The position numbers and the translations under genes were made by a program. From an uncultured Cryomorphaceae bacterium (GTDB lineage: Bacteria; Bacteroidota; Bacteroidia; Flavobacteriales; UBA7430): a DNA stretch of 32,749 nucleotides. Shown piece by piece: positions 22,446 to 30,450 of the stretch. The stretch spans positions 1 through 32,749 of the forward strand of contig CACDER010000011.1 of assembly GCA_902551855.1 (NCBI GenBank). Direction: 5' to 3'. The notes under the pieces are model-generated. The model did no database searches, was not told where the DNA came from, and worked only from the letters and a program-made list of their open reading frames with translations. Every line of letters starts with the position of its first letter. Positions within the stretch are counted from its first letter, which is position 1.

Positions 22446-22958
22446 CTACGTAAACCAGCTTGAATATTTAACATAGTTGTTTGTTGTTTTGTTAATTAAT
22501 TCTTTAACTTGATGGGTAGTGACCTCTTTAACTTTAACAGCAGGATTTCCAGCATAAATTTCTTGTTCTTTTACTATGGTATTTTCCCTTAAAACTGCCC
22601 CTGCAGCAATTATACTGTTGGAGTTTATTAAACAATTATCAAGAATAATGCACCCCATTCCAATTAAGACATCACTCTCAATTACACTACCATGAACAAT
22701 TGCATTGTGCCCTATTGAAACTCTATCTTTGATAATTGTATGATATTTTTTATATGTGCCATGGATAACGGCTCCGTCTTGAATGTTTACTTTTTTGCCA
22801 ATATAAATAGAATTCACATCTCCTCTTACAACAGCGTTAAACCATATACTTGACTTCTCTCCAATAGATACATCTCCAATAATTACCGAGGTGTCAGACA
22901 AATAAACATTTTTTGAAATTTTAGGAGACCTATCTTTTAATGATTTAATTAGTGCCAT
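22446..22958 (-). CDS. Gamma carbonic anhydrase family protein
   Basis: The 170-aa cytoplasmic left-handed beta-helix protein is built of hexapeptide repeats (VIIGDVSIG, SIWFNAVVRGDVNSIYIG, VNIQDGAVIHG, VSIGHNAIVHGSVI). The three zinc-binding histidines of the family are present: IQDGAVIH, then IGHN and IVHG. Cam of Methanosarcina is an active carbonic anhydrase, while many short bacterial relatives (YrdA, PaaY, CaiE) show weak or other activity, so function is uncertain. It ends in a helical tail (TTHQVKELINK). It lies divergent to nfu with only 29 bases between the two start codons, and it is unrelated in fold to the putative iota enzyme at 5506-5967. Confidence 0.93.
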   Translation of the reverse strand: MALIKSLKDRSPKISKNVYLSDTSVIIGDVSIGEKSSIWFNAVVRGDVNSIYIGKKVNIQDGAVIHGTYKKYHTIIKDRVSIGHNAIVHGSVIESDVLIGMGCIILDNCLINSNSIIAAGAVLRENTIVKEQEIYAGNPAVKVKEVTTHQVKELINKTTNNYVKYSSWFT

Positions 22959-22973
22959 AATAGTAATATTTTA

Positions 22974-22981
22974 TAATTTTG
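22974..22981 (+). promoter_or_regulatory. -7 box of the nfu-hemB-hemL-truB transcript
   Basis: TAATTTTG matches TAnnTTTG and ends only 6 bases before the ATG at 22988. The predicted transcript would therefore have almost no leader. Confidence 0.55.
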
Positions 22982-22987
22982 TATTTT

Positions 22988-23590
22988 ATGTTAAACAATA
23001 ATACCCTACATATAACCATTTATTCTGAATCAACACCAAATCCGGGCGTAATGAAATTTGTCTGCAATAAACAAATTTTGTTTTCACCCCCGATTGAGTT
23101 CTTAAACGCCAATGAAGGTAAAAATAATTTTATTGCAAAAAAATTATTTCTATTACCTTTAGTAAAAGAAGTTTTTATTGCGAAAAATTTTGTTTCTATC
23201 ACAAAACATGATTCTTTTCTCTGGGAGGAATATATCAACAATATTAAAGAAGAAATTAAAATAATTTTGACTGAATATTTAAATTCCACAAAATCAAAAG
23301 AACCAGTTATTCTTCAAAAAAAAACTGCTATTAAAACAAAAGAAACAAGCCTTAATGCTACTGAAAAAAAAATAATCAAAATTCTTGACGACTATGTTAA
23401 GCCTGCTGTTGAGAGCGATGGTGGTAATATAAAGTTTATTTCTTTTTCTAAAGGAACCGTTTCTGTTTTACTTCAAGGAGCCTGTAGTGGTTGCCCTTCA
23501 TCTGTAATAACACTTAAAAACGGAATAGAGACTCTACTAAAGAATATGATTGGTGACGCTGTTAAAAATGTTGAGGCAATTAATGGATAA
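22988..23590 (+). CDS. nfuA: NifU-like iron-sulfur scaffold/carrier protein
   Basis: The 200-aa cytoplasmic protein has two domains. The N-terminal Nfu_N-type domain (about 7-95) shows STPNPGVMKFVCN. The C-terminal NifU domain (about 125-198) has VKPAVESDGGNIKF and the cluster-binding motif C166-SG-C169 in LLQGACSGCPSS. Nfu proteins carry a [4Fe-4S] cluster between monomers and pass it to client enzymes. The frame extends to a TTG at 22979, but that lies within the promoter, so the ATG at 22988 is preferred. It is first in a transcript with hemB, hemL and truB. Confidence 0.94.
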   Translation: MLNNNTLHITIYSESTPNPGVMKFVCNKQILFSPPIEFLNANEGKNNFIAKKLFLLPLVKEVFIAKNFVSITKHDSFLWEEYINNIKEEIKIILTEYLNSTKSKEPVILQKKTAIKTKETSLNATEKKIIKILDDYVKPAVESDGGNIKFISFSKGTVSVLLQGACSGCPSSVITLKNGIETLLKNMIGDAVKNVEAING

Positions 23591-23606
23591 CAATCAAAAA
23601 AAAATT

Positions 23607-24605
23607 ATGAACTTTCCTAAATCAAGACTTAGTCGGCTCAGAAAAAACAAAGAAATTAGAGCTCTTATACAAGAAAACAATGTTGGGGTTAATGATTTAA
23701 TTACCCCTATTTTTGTAACAGATGGATTAAACAAAAAGATAGAAATTAAGAGTATGCCTAATTATTTTTGTTTCAGTATAGATTTGTTGCTAAAAGAAAT
23801 ATTTGAATGTACATCACTGGGATTAAATTGTTTTTTACTTTTTGCTAAAATTCCTGAATCCCTTAAAGATAATTCTGGTTTAGAAGCTTGTAACCCAAAA
23901 GGACTAATGCAAAGAAGTATAAAAAAAATTAAGTCTGTATTTCCTAACATAATTTTAATGAGTGATGTTGCCCTTGACCCTTATTCTATTTTTGGCCAAG
24001 ATGGTATTGTAAAAGACAATCAAATTGACAATGATGTCACTATTAATATTTTATCAGAAATGGCTTTATCGCATGTTGATTCAGGAGTAGATTTTGTAGC
24101 CCCCTCAGACATGATGGATGGAAGAGTAAAGTCTATCAGAACAATCTTAGAGAAAAATAAATATTTCAAGACTGGTATAATGTCATATTCTGCTAAATAT
24201 GCATCTTCTTTCTATGGGCCTTTTAGAGACGCATTAGAGTCCTCTCCAACCTCAAATATGGACAAACGGTCTTATCAAATTAACCCTTCAAACTCAAAAA
24301 TAGCAATGCTTGAGGCTAAACAAGATATTTTAGAAGGTGCAGACATTTTAATGGTTAAGCCTGGAATGCCTTATCTCGATATTTTAAATATGATATCAAG
24401 GAAATATAATGTCCCTGTAGCAGTATATCAAGTCTCAGGAGAGTATTCTATGATTTATTCAGCACATATTAAAGGGTGGCTTAACTTAGATGATGCAATA
24501 ATTGAATCTTGTATTGCATTTAAAAGAGCAGGAGCAACACTAATTTCAACATATTTTTCAAAAAAAATAGCACAGTTAATTTCTGAAAAAAAATTTTACT
24601 TATGA
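23607..24605 (+). CDS. hemB: Porphobilinogen synthase (delta-aminolevulinate dehydratase)
   Basis: HemB condenses two 5-aminolevulinate molecules to porphobilinogen in haem synthesis. The two Schiff-base lysines lie in MSYSAKYASSFYGPFRDA and ADILMVKPGMPYLDI. The metal loop is DVALDPYSIFGQDGI, without the three cysteines of zinc enzymes, so this is a magnesium-type enzyme like that of Pseudomonas. The chosen ATG at 23607 gives the usual start MNFPKSRLSRLRKN after an A-rich leader. An ATG at 23583 overlapping the nfu stop is the alternative. The stop overlaps the hemL start (ATGA), so the two consecutive haem genes are coupled. Confidence 0.96.
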   Translation: MNFPKSRLSRLRKNKEIRALIQENNVGVNDLITPIFVTDGLNKKIEIKSMPNYFCFSIDLLLKEIFECTSLGLNCFLLFAKIPESLKDNSGLEACNPKGLMQRSIKKIKSVFPNIILMSDVALDPYSIFGQDGIVKDNQIDNDVTINILSEMALSHVDSGVDFVAPSDMMDGRVKSIRTILEKNKYFKTGIMSYSAKYASSFYGPFRDALESSPTSNMDKRSYQINPSNSKIAMLEAKQDILEGADILMVKPGMPYLDILNMISRKYNVPVAVYQVSGEYSMIYSAHIKGWLNLDDAIIESCIAFKRAGATLISTYFSKKIAQLISEKKFYL

Positions 24606-25882
24606 CAAATAAAGCATCTTTTAAAAACGCTAAATTGTTCATACCAGGTGGGGTAAACTCACCCGTAAGATCTTTTAGCTCTGTTGGTGGATGTCCTGTT
24701 TTTTTTAAAAAAGCAAAAGGCTCTATAATAACTGATGTTGAAAATAAAAAGTATATAGATTACATTGGGTCTTGGGGGCCCATGATATTGGGGCACTCTT
24801 TCCCACCTGTTATTCGCGCTTTAAAACGTGCAAGTAATTTCTCTACGTCATTTGGTGCGCCTTCTTTAATCGAGACGTCTCTTGCAAAATTAATATGCTC
24901 CAAAATTCCCTTTGTTGAAAAGATTAGAATGGTGAATTCAGGGACAGAGGCGTGCATGAGCGCAATTAGGCTAGCTAGAGCATATACTGGAAAAGAAAAA
25001 TTTATAAAATTTGAAGGCTGTTATCATGGTCATTCAGATCAATTTTTAATAAAAGCTGGTTCTGGTCTCAGTACAATAGGGGTTCCTAACTCTCCAGGTG
25101 TAACAAAAGGAACGGCTAAAGACACAATTATTGCTGAATATAATAACATTGAAGGCGTTAAAAATAAAATTGCTGAAAATAAAAATAAAATTGCAGCAAT
25201 TATACTTGAACCTGTGGCTGGCAATATGGGTTGCGTGCCACCCAAAAAGAATTTTCTCAAAGAATTACGTTCTTTGTGTGATTCAAATAATATTGTTTTA
25301 ATTTTTGACGAGGTCATGACTGGATTTCGTCTTTCTCTTGGCGGAGCTTCAAAAATATATTCTGTCTCCCCTGATCTGGTTTGTTATGGTAAGATTATTG
25401 GAGGGGGGCTGCCTGTTGGCGCATTTGGTGGTGGTGATAAAATAATGTCGCTTTTAGCTCCTTTAGGCCCTGTTTATCAAGCTGGAACGCTATCTGGAAA
25501 CCCTCTTGCAATGACATGTGGTTTTACCTTAATTAACTACCTAAGTAAAAACGAATTTATTTATGATGAATTAAATAATAAAACTGAATATTTAAAAAAC
25601 GAATTCCAAACTATTTTAAAAAAACATAAAATTTTATCATGTATAAATCAAGTTGGCTCAATGTTAAGTGTTCACTTAAACATTTCAAAGGTTGAAAATT
25701 ATACAGACGCTTGTGTGGCTAATAATGCTCTTTTCAAAAAACTATTTCATGGTTTAATTTCTAGAGGAGTCTATTTTGCGCCCTCTGCATTTGAATCTTT
25801 ATTCATCTCCTATTCCCATAATTTAAAGCTTCTAAAAAAAACTGTTGATTCTTTTAATAAAACTATTAAAGAAATAATTTGA
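24602..25882 (+). CDS. hemL: Glutamate-1-semialdehyde 2,1-aminomutase
   Basis: The 426-aa PLP enzyme converts glutamate-1-semialdehyde to 5-aminolevulinate, the step before HemB. Motifs are GGVNSPVRSF (16-25), NSGTEACMSAIRLARAYTG (112-130), YHGHSD (141-146), IFDEVMTGFR (234-243) and the PLP lysine K264 in CYGKIIGGGLPVGAFGG. The length is normal. Its ATG overlaps the hemB stop by four bases, and truB follows after 5 bases. Because it uses glutamate-derived substrate, the organism follows the C5 route to haem. Confidence 0.97.
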   Translation: MTNKASFKNAKLFIPGGVNSPVRSFSSVGGCPVFFKKAKGSIITDVENKKYIDYIGSWGPMILGHSFPPVIRALKRASNFSTSFGAPSLIETSLAKLICSKIPFVEKIRMVNSGTEACMSAIRLARAYTGKEKFIKFEGCYHGHSDQFLIKAGSGLSTIGVPNSPGVTKGTAKDTIIAEYNNIEGVKNKIAENKNKIAAIILEPVAGNMGCVPPKKNFLKELRSLCDSNNIVLIFDEVMTGFRLSLGGASKIYSVSPDLVCYGKIIGGGLPVGAFGGGDKIMSLLAPLGPVYQAGTLSGNPLAMTCGFTLINYLSKNEFIYDELNNKTEYLKNEFQTILKKHKILSCINQVGSMLSVHLNISKVENYTDACVANNALFKKLFHGLISRGVYFAPSAFESLFISYSHNLKLLKKTVDSFNKTIKEII

Positions 25883-25887
25883 AATAG

Positions 25888-26601
25888 ATGACTGTTAAGA
25901 AAAAACCCATACCTAAATCTGTTGATAATTTATTATTAGTTAATAAGCCGTTATTTTTTAGTAGTTCATATTTATGCTCCTTATTAAAAAAAAAAATGAA
26001 ACGAAGTTATGGCAGGCGTATAAAAGTTGGGCATTCAGGAACACTAGACCCTCTTGCTTCTGGGTTAATGATTATATGCACTGGAAAAAAAACTAAACTA
26101 CTAGCAAGTATGCAAAGTTTAGATAAAGAGTATGTTGCAACAATAAAAGTTGGTGCAACAACACCATGTTATGACGGAGAGTTGGATGAAAATAGGTTTT
26201 ATAGCACCGCTCACCTGACTCATAGTTTCATAGAAAAAACTATTAATTCTTTTGAGGGGGAAAGATTACAACGCCCCCCTATATATTCAGCAATCAGAAA
26301 ATCTGGAGATAGGCTATATAACATAGCCCGATCTGGTAGAAGCACCCAAATTGACCTTAGGGAGATAAAAATCCGCTCTATTAAAGTAACTAATATTAAT
26401 TTACCCTTTATTTCTTTTGTTGTTTCTTGCTCCAAAGGTACTTACATTCGATCACTTGCTAGTGATATTGGTTTTGCTCTAAACTCTGGAGCTTGGCTAT
26501 ATAAATTAACTAGAACCAAGATTGGAAATTATAATATTAATAAAAGTTTTTCCATTGAGGACATTTGCTTTTTCATAATTTTTTTCTTTCTTAAAATTTA
26601 A
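25888..26601 (+). CDS. truB: tRNA pseudouridine-55 synthase
   Basis: TruB makes pseudouridine 55 in the T loop of tRNAs. The catalytic aspartate is D54 in [16 protein letters not shown]. Further motifs are [43 protein letters not shown] and [16 protein letters not shown]. At 237 aa it lacks the C-terminal PUA domain of longer homologues, as is usual in this phylum. The normally conserved KPxGxxS near residue 20 is changed to KPLFFSSS. The last residues ([10 protein letters not shown]) are unusually hydrophobic. It is last in the nfu-hemB-hemL-truB series, and queA follows with its own promoter. Confidence 0.95.
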   Translation: MTVKKKPIPKSVDNLLLVNKPLFFSSSYLCSLLKKKMKRSYGRRIKVGHSGTLDPLASGLMIICTGKKTKLLASMQSLDKEYVATIKVGATTPCYDGELDENRFYSTAHLTHSFIEKTINSFEGERLQRPPIYSAIRKSGDRLYNIARSGRSTQIDLREIKIRSIKVTNINLPFISFVVSCSKGTYIRSLASDIGFALNSGAWLYKLTRTKIGNYNINKSFSIEDICFFIIFFFLKI

Positions 26602-26610
26602 ATTTATTGC

Positions 26611-26618
26611 TACCTTTG
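26611..26618 (+). promoter_or_regulatory. -7 box of the queA-ispD-rlmN transcript
   Basis: TACCTTTG matches TAnnTTTG, placing transcription start near 26622, downstream of the truB stop and before the queA start. No clear -33 TTTG is seen. Confidence 0.55.
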
Positions 26619-26650
26619 AAAAATTAAATATTCTGAATATGATAAATAAA

Positions 26651-27700
26651 ATGAAACTTTCTCACTTTGATTTTGATCTACCTAACGATCTTCTTGCTGA
26701 TCGACCAAGTGAAAATAGAGACGAATCAAGGCTGATGGTTGTAGATAAGAAGTCTGGAAAAATTGAACATAAATTATTTAAAGATTTAATAGATTACTTT
26801 AATGATGATGATGTTATTATATTAAATAACACCAAAGTTTTTCCTGCAAGGATGTATGGAAATAAAGAAAAGACTGGGGCAAAAATTGAAGTTTTTTTGC
26901 TTAGAGAGCTTAATAAGGAAAATCGCCTTTGGGATGTTTTAGTTGATCCTGCAAGAAAAATTAGAATTGGTAATAAACTATATTTTGGAGACGACGACTC
27001 CTTAGTTGCTGAAGTAATAGATAATACTACTTCGAGAGGTAGGACTCTTCGTTTTTTATTTGATGGATCATACGCTGGCTTTAGAGATAAATTAAATGAA
27101 CTTGGAGAAACCCCACTCCCAAAATATATTAATCGGGTTCCTGATAAGGAAGATGACGAAAGGTATCAAACTGTTTATGCAAAAAACATTGGTGCCGTTG
27201 CTGCGCCTACTGCTGGGATGCATTTTAGCAAACATTTATTAAAGCGACTTGAAATTAAAGGGGTTTCTATGGCTGAAATAACTTTACATGTTGGTCTTGG
27301 AACCTTTCGTCCAGTTGAAGTGGAGGACTTGTCCAAACACAAAATGGAATCTGAAAAAATTATAATTTCTGCAAAAGCGTGTGATATAATTAATACAGGA
27401 ATAAAAGATAATAAAAATGTTTGTGTCGTTGGGACAACCACCATGAGAACGGTTGAAAGTTCTGTTTCAACTTATGGAACACTTAAGCCTTTTGAAGGTT
27501 GGACAAATAAATTTATTTTCCCTCCTTATAATTTTAAAATTCCTAACTGTATGGTAACAAACTTTCACACCCCTAAATCCACTTTAATGATGCAAACCTC
27601 AGCTTTCTGTGGGTTTGACCTGTTAAAAAAAGCCTACAGAGAAGCTATAAAAGAAAAATATCGCTTTTTTTCCTACGGAGACGCTATGTTTATAAAATAA
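26651..27700 (+). CDS. queA: S-adenosylmethionine:tRNA ribosyltransferase-isomerase
   Basis: QueA moves the ribose part of SAM onto preQ1 in tRNA to form epoxyqueuosine. The 349-aa protein starts [20 protein letters not shown], the canonical N-terminus; an in-frame ATG at 26639 would add four residues. Motifs are [47 protein letters not shown] and [10 protein letters not shown], and [16 protein letters not shown] near the end. All are well conserved. It leads a transcript with ispD (6-base gap) and rlmN. Both QueA and RlmN modify translation RNAs. Confidence 0.97.
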   Translation: MKLSHFDFDLPNDLLADRPSENRDESRLMVVDKKSGKIEHKLFKDLIDYFNDDDVIILNNTKVFPARMYGNKEKTGAKIEVFLLRELNKENRLWDVLVDPARKIRIGNKLYFGDDDSLVAEVIDNTTSRGRTLRFLFDGSYAGFRDKLNELGETPLPKYINRVPDKEDDERYQTVYAKNIGAVAAPTAGMHFSKHLLKRLEIKGVSMAEITLHVGLGTFRPVEVEDLSKHKMESEKIIISAKACDIINTGIKDNKNVCVVGTTTMRTVESSVSTYGTLKPFEGWTNKFIFPPYNFKIPNCMVTNFHTPKSTLMMQTSAFCGFDLLKKAYREAIKEKYRFFSYGDAMFIK

Positions 27701-27706
27701 ATTAAA

Positions 27707-28363
27707 ATGCGAAATTACGCTATAATTTTAGCTTCTGGGGAAGGAAGTAGGATGGGAAAGAGTTTTCCTAAACAATTTATGAATCTTAAAGGAAGGCCTG
27801 TTTTGTTTCACACAATTGAAAAGTTTTCACAAGTTAAGCGTCTTGAAATAATTTTAGTTTTAAAATCAGACCAAACTTCATTATGGAGTGATTTATGCTT
27901 TAAATACAATTTTTCTATTCCTCATAAAATTTGCATAGGAGGAAGCACAAGACACCAGTCTGTTAAAAAGGGGTTAGCTTTATGTAAAAAAAAATCCATC
28001 ATTGCTATACATGATGGCGTTAGGCCTTTAGTTTCTATAAAATTAATTAATAAAATCTATGCTCTAGCTGAAACTCATGATGCCGTTGTCCCTGCAGTGC
28101 CCTGTCATGATTCCGTAAGATTATTTAATTCTAAAAAAAATTTACCTTTGAATCGGAATGACGTTTTTATGATTCAAACTCCTCAATGCTTTAAGTCTGA
28201 AGTTATTCTTGAAGCCTACAATAAAATTAAGCTTGATGGCTTTACTGATGATGCTTCTGTTGTTCAACAAACAGGGGTTAGTATCTTCTTAACTGAAGGG
28301 GAGAAAGAAAATATAAAAATAACCTTTCCTGAAGATTTAAAAATTGCAAATTGTTTAATTTAA
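27707..28363 (+). CDS. ispD: 2-C-methyl-D-erythritol 4-phosphate cytidylyltransferase
   Basis: IspD activates MEP with CTP in the non-mevalonate isoprenoid pathway. The 218-aa protein has the nucleotide-binding N-terminus AIILASGEGSRMGKSFPKQF, a DGVRPLVS motif near residue 105, PCHDSVR near 132, IQTPQCF near 160 and DDASVVQ near 182. The glycine-rich loop reads ASGEGSRMG instead of the common AGGSGTRMG, a mild variation. It lies between queA and rlmN. The polyprenyl diphosphate synthase downstream uses products of the same pathway. Confidence 0.95.
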   Translation: MRNYAIILASGEGSRMGKSFPKQFMNLKGRPVLFHTIEKFSQVKRLEIILVLKSDQTSLWSDLCFKYNFSIPHKICIGGSTRHQSVKKGLALCKKKSIIAIHDGVRPLVSIKLINKIYALAETHDAVVPAVPCHDSVRLFNSKKNLPLNRNDVFMIQTPQCFKSEVILEAYNKIKLDGFTDDASVVQQTGVSIFLTEGEKENIKITFPEDLKIANCLI

Positions 28364-28368
28364 ATCTA

Positions 28369-29403
28369 ATGAATAAATTAAATATTAGATCCTTCACTAA
28401 AGATGAGTTAGAGTCTTTTTTTATGAACGTCAAAGAAAAAAAATTTAGAGCCAGTCAGGTTTTTAACTGGGTTTGGAAAAATAATGTTAGTGATTTTTAC
28501 AAAATGAACAACATTCCTTTTTCTTTGAGATCCAAGCTTGATAATTTATTTTATTTTTCTAAAACAACTATTAACTCAAAGCAAATTAGCTCTGATCAAA
28601 CGATAAAACTAGGTTTTAAACTGAGCGATGGGGTTATTTGTGAGGGGGTTTTAATCCCCTCAAAGAAAAGAATTACTGCCTGTATTTCATCACAAGTTGG
28701 TTGTAGTCTCTCTTGTGCTTTTTGTGCTACAGGGAAATTAAAAAGATTGAGAAACATTTCAGCTGAAGAAATTTATGATCAAGTTTATCATATTAAAAAA
28801 ATATCTGAAAAGGAATTTAAAAAAAACCTAACAAATATTGTTTACATGGGAATGGGGGAGCCCCTTTTAAACTATAAAAATGTTATTCGTTCAATCCAAT
28901 TTATAACTTCTAAAGAGGGGTTAGCTATTTCTCCAAAAAGAATAACAGTTTCAACTTCCGGAATTGTGAAAATGATAAACAAACTTGCAGATGATTGTGT
29001 GAAATTTAACTTAGCCTTATCTCTTCATGCAGCAAATAATGAAAAAAGAAGTCAAATAATGCCTATTAATAACTCTAATAACTTGGAGTCTCTAAAGAGT
29101 TCTTTACAATATTTTAATAAAAAAACCAACCGAATAATTACGCTAGAATACATTATATTCAAAGATTTTAACGATTCTATTGATGATGCAAAAGAGCTTA
29201 TTATATTTGCAAAAGATTTAAAGTGTAAAATAAATATAATTGAGTACAATAATGTTGTGGGGTTAAATTATAATAAAGCTTCAGAGGAAAAAACAAATCA
29301 ATTTAAATTTTATCTTGAAAAAAGGGGATTAATTGTTAATGTTAGAAAAAGTAGGGGGGAGGATATTGATGCTGCTTGTGGTCAGCTAGCTAATAAAGCT
29401 TGA
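28369..29403 (+). CDS. rlmN: Dual-specificity 23S rRNA/tRNA (adenine-C2) methyltransferase
   Basis: RlmN is a radical-SAM enzyme that methylates C2 of A2503 in 23S rRNA and A37 in some tRNAs. The cluster motif CSLSCAFC lies in SSQVGCSLSCAFCATGKLKR. YMGMGEPLLNY, STSGIV, LALSLHAANNEKR and IEYNNV follow, and the second catalytic cysteine is in DAACGQL near the C-terminus. At 344 aa the length is usual. The frame continues upstream to a TTG at 28351 inside ispD, but the ATG at 28369 starts the normal N-terminus MNKLNIRSFTKDEL. Confidence 0.97.
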   Translation: MNKLNIRSFTKDELESFFMNVKEKKFRASQVFNWVWKNNVSDFYKMNNIPFSLRSKLDNLFYFSKTTINSKQISSDQTIKLGFKLSDGVICEGVLIPSKKRITACISSQVGCSLSCAFCATGKLKRLRNISAEEIYDQVYHIKKISEKEFKKNLTNIVYMGMGEPLLNYKNVIRSIQFITSKEGLAISPKRITVSTSGIVKMINKLADDCVKFNLALSLHAANNEKRSQIMPINNSNNLESLKSSLQYFNKKTNRIITLEYIIFKDFNDSIDDAKELIIFAKDLKCKINIIEYNNVVGLNYNKASEEKTNQFKFYLEKRGLIVNVRKSRGEDIDAACGQLANKA

Positions 29404-29434
29404 TTTTTTTTTAGATTAAGATTGGTTTTATTTC

Positions 29435-29442
29435 TAACTTTG
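29435..29442 (+). promoter_or_regulatory. -7 box of the polyprenyl synthase gene
   Basis: TAACTTTG matches TAnnTTTG and ends 4 bases before the ATG at 29447, so the transcript would start at or next to the start codon. No -33 TTTG is seen. Confidence 0.5.
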
Positions 29443-29446
29443 TATT

Positions 29447-30421
29447 ATGTCATATTTAAATAAAATTAAAAAACCTTATTTATCAGATATTCAATTATTT
29501 GAAAAAAAATTTAAAGAATCTTTGTCGAGCAAAGTTCCTCTTTTAGATACTATTACTTATTATATTTTTAGAAACAAGGGTAAACAAATACGCCCCTTGT
29601 TTATTTTTATTTGTTCAAATATTTGCGGAAAAATTAATGACAAAACAATTCGTGGGGCTATTCTTATTGAACTTCTGCATACGGCCACTTTAGTTCATGA
29701 TGATGTTGTTGATGAAGCTAAACAACGTAGAGGTTTTTTTTCTATAAATTATATTTGGAAAAATAAAATTTCTGTTTTGGTTGGTGATTTTTTACTTTCT
29801 AAGGGGTTGCTTATCTCAGTAAAAAACAAAGATTTTGATCTTTTAAAAATCACATCGAAAGCTGTGGAACAGATGAGTGAAGGAGAGCTTTTGCAAATTG
29901 AAAAATCAAGAAAATATAACTTTGATGAAATAAGTTATTTTGAAATTATAAGAAAAAAAACCGCTTCATTAATAGCGTCTTGTTGCTCGGTTGGTGCAAG
30001 TTCATCTACCGCAGATAAAAAAACTATAAATCTGTTCTGGGAGATTGGAGAATACTGCGGTATTGCATTTCAAATAAAAGACGACCTTTTGGATTTTAGT
30101 AAAACCAATATTATAGGAAAGCCTGCATCTAATGATATTAAAGAAAAAAAAATCACTTTACCTTTAATTTACTCACTTCAAAATTGCTCTAAAAAAGAAA
30201 AAAAAGAAATTTTATTTTTATTTAAAAAAAAAGAAAAATCACCAAAAATTATTAGTGATATTATTTCTTTTATTGAGACTAAAGGTGGTATTGATTATGC
30301 TAAGTCTAAAATGATACAATATAAAAATAAAGCTTTAACGTTAATTAAGTCTCTTCCCGAATGTTCAAGTAAACAAGATTTAATTTCTTTATTAAACTTT
30401 GTTGTAGAAAGAGAAAAATAA
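29447..30421 (+). CDS. ispB: Polyprenyl diphosphate synthase (octaprenyl-type)
   Basis: The 324-aa trans-prenyltransferase extends farnesyl diphosphate with isopentenyl units, making the side chain of menaquinone. GKQIRPLFIF occurs near residue 45. The first aspartate-rich motif is D85-D-x2-D89 in LVHDDVVDEAKQRRG, and the second is D212-D-x2-D216 in IAFQIKDDLLDF. Small residues (A80, T81) before the first motif allow a long product. The C-terminal half carries long lysine runs typical of this AT-rich genome. It precedes dnaG by 29 bases. The precise chain length cannot be read from the sequence. Confidence 0.93.
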   Translation: MSYLNKIKKPYLSDIQLFEKKFKESLSSKVPLLDTITYYIFRNKGKQIRPLFIFICSNICGKINDKTIRGAILIELLHTATLVHDDVVDEAKQRRGFFSINYIWKNKISVLVGDFLLSKGLLISVKNKDFDLLKITSKAVEQMSEGELLQIEKSRKYNFDEISYFEIIRKKTASLIASCCSVGASSSTADKKTINLFWEIGEYCGIAFQIKDDLLDFSKTNIIGKPASNDIKEKKITLPLIYSLQNCSKKEKKEILFLFKKKEKSPKIISDIISFIETKGGIDYAKSKMIQYKNKALTLIKSLPECSSKQDLISLLNFVVEREK

Positions 30422-30432
30422 ATTTATTTTTG
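30398..30432 (+). promoter_or_regulatory. Promoter of dnaG
   Basis: TTTG at 30398-30401 (or TTG at 30402-30404) and TATTTTTG at 30425-30432 fit the consensus, with a 20-23 base spacer. The first element lies within the last codons of ispB. The start codon follows 18 bases after the -7 box. Confidence 0.55.
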
Positions 30433-30450
30433 AAAAAATAAATTTAACTT

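Noticed and set aside
23607-24605. HemB without the zinc-binding cysteines as a broken enzyme
   Set aside because: DVALDPY...GQDG is the normal magnesium-type loop, known from Pseudomonas-like enzymes, and both catalytic lysines are present.
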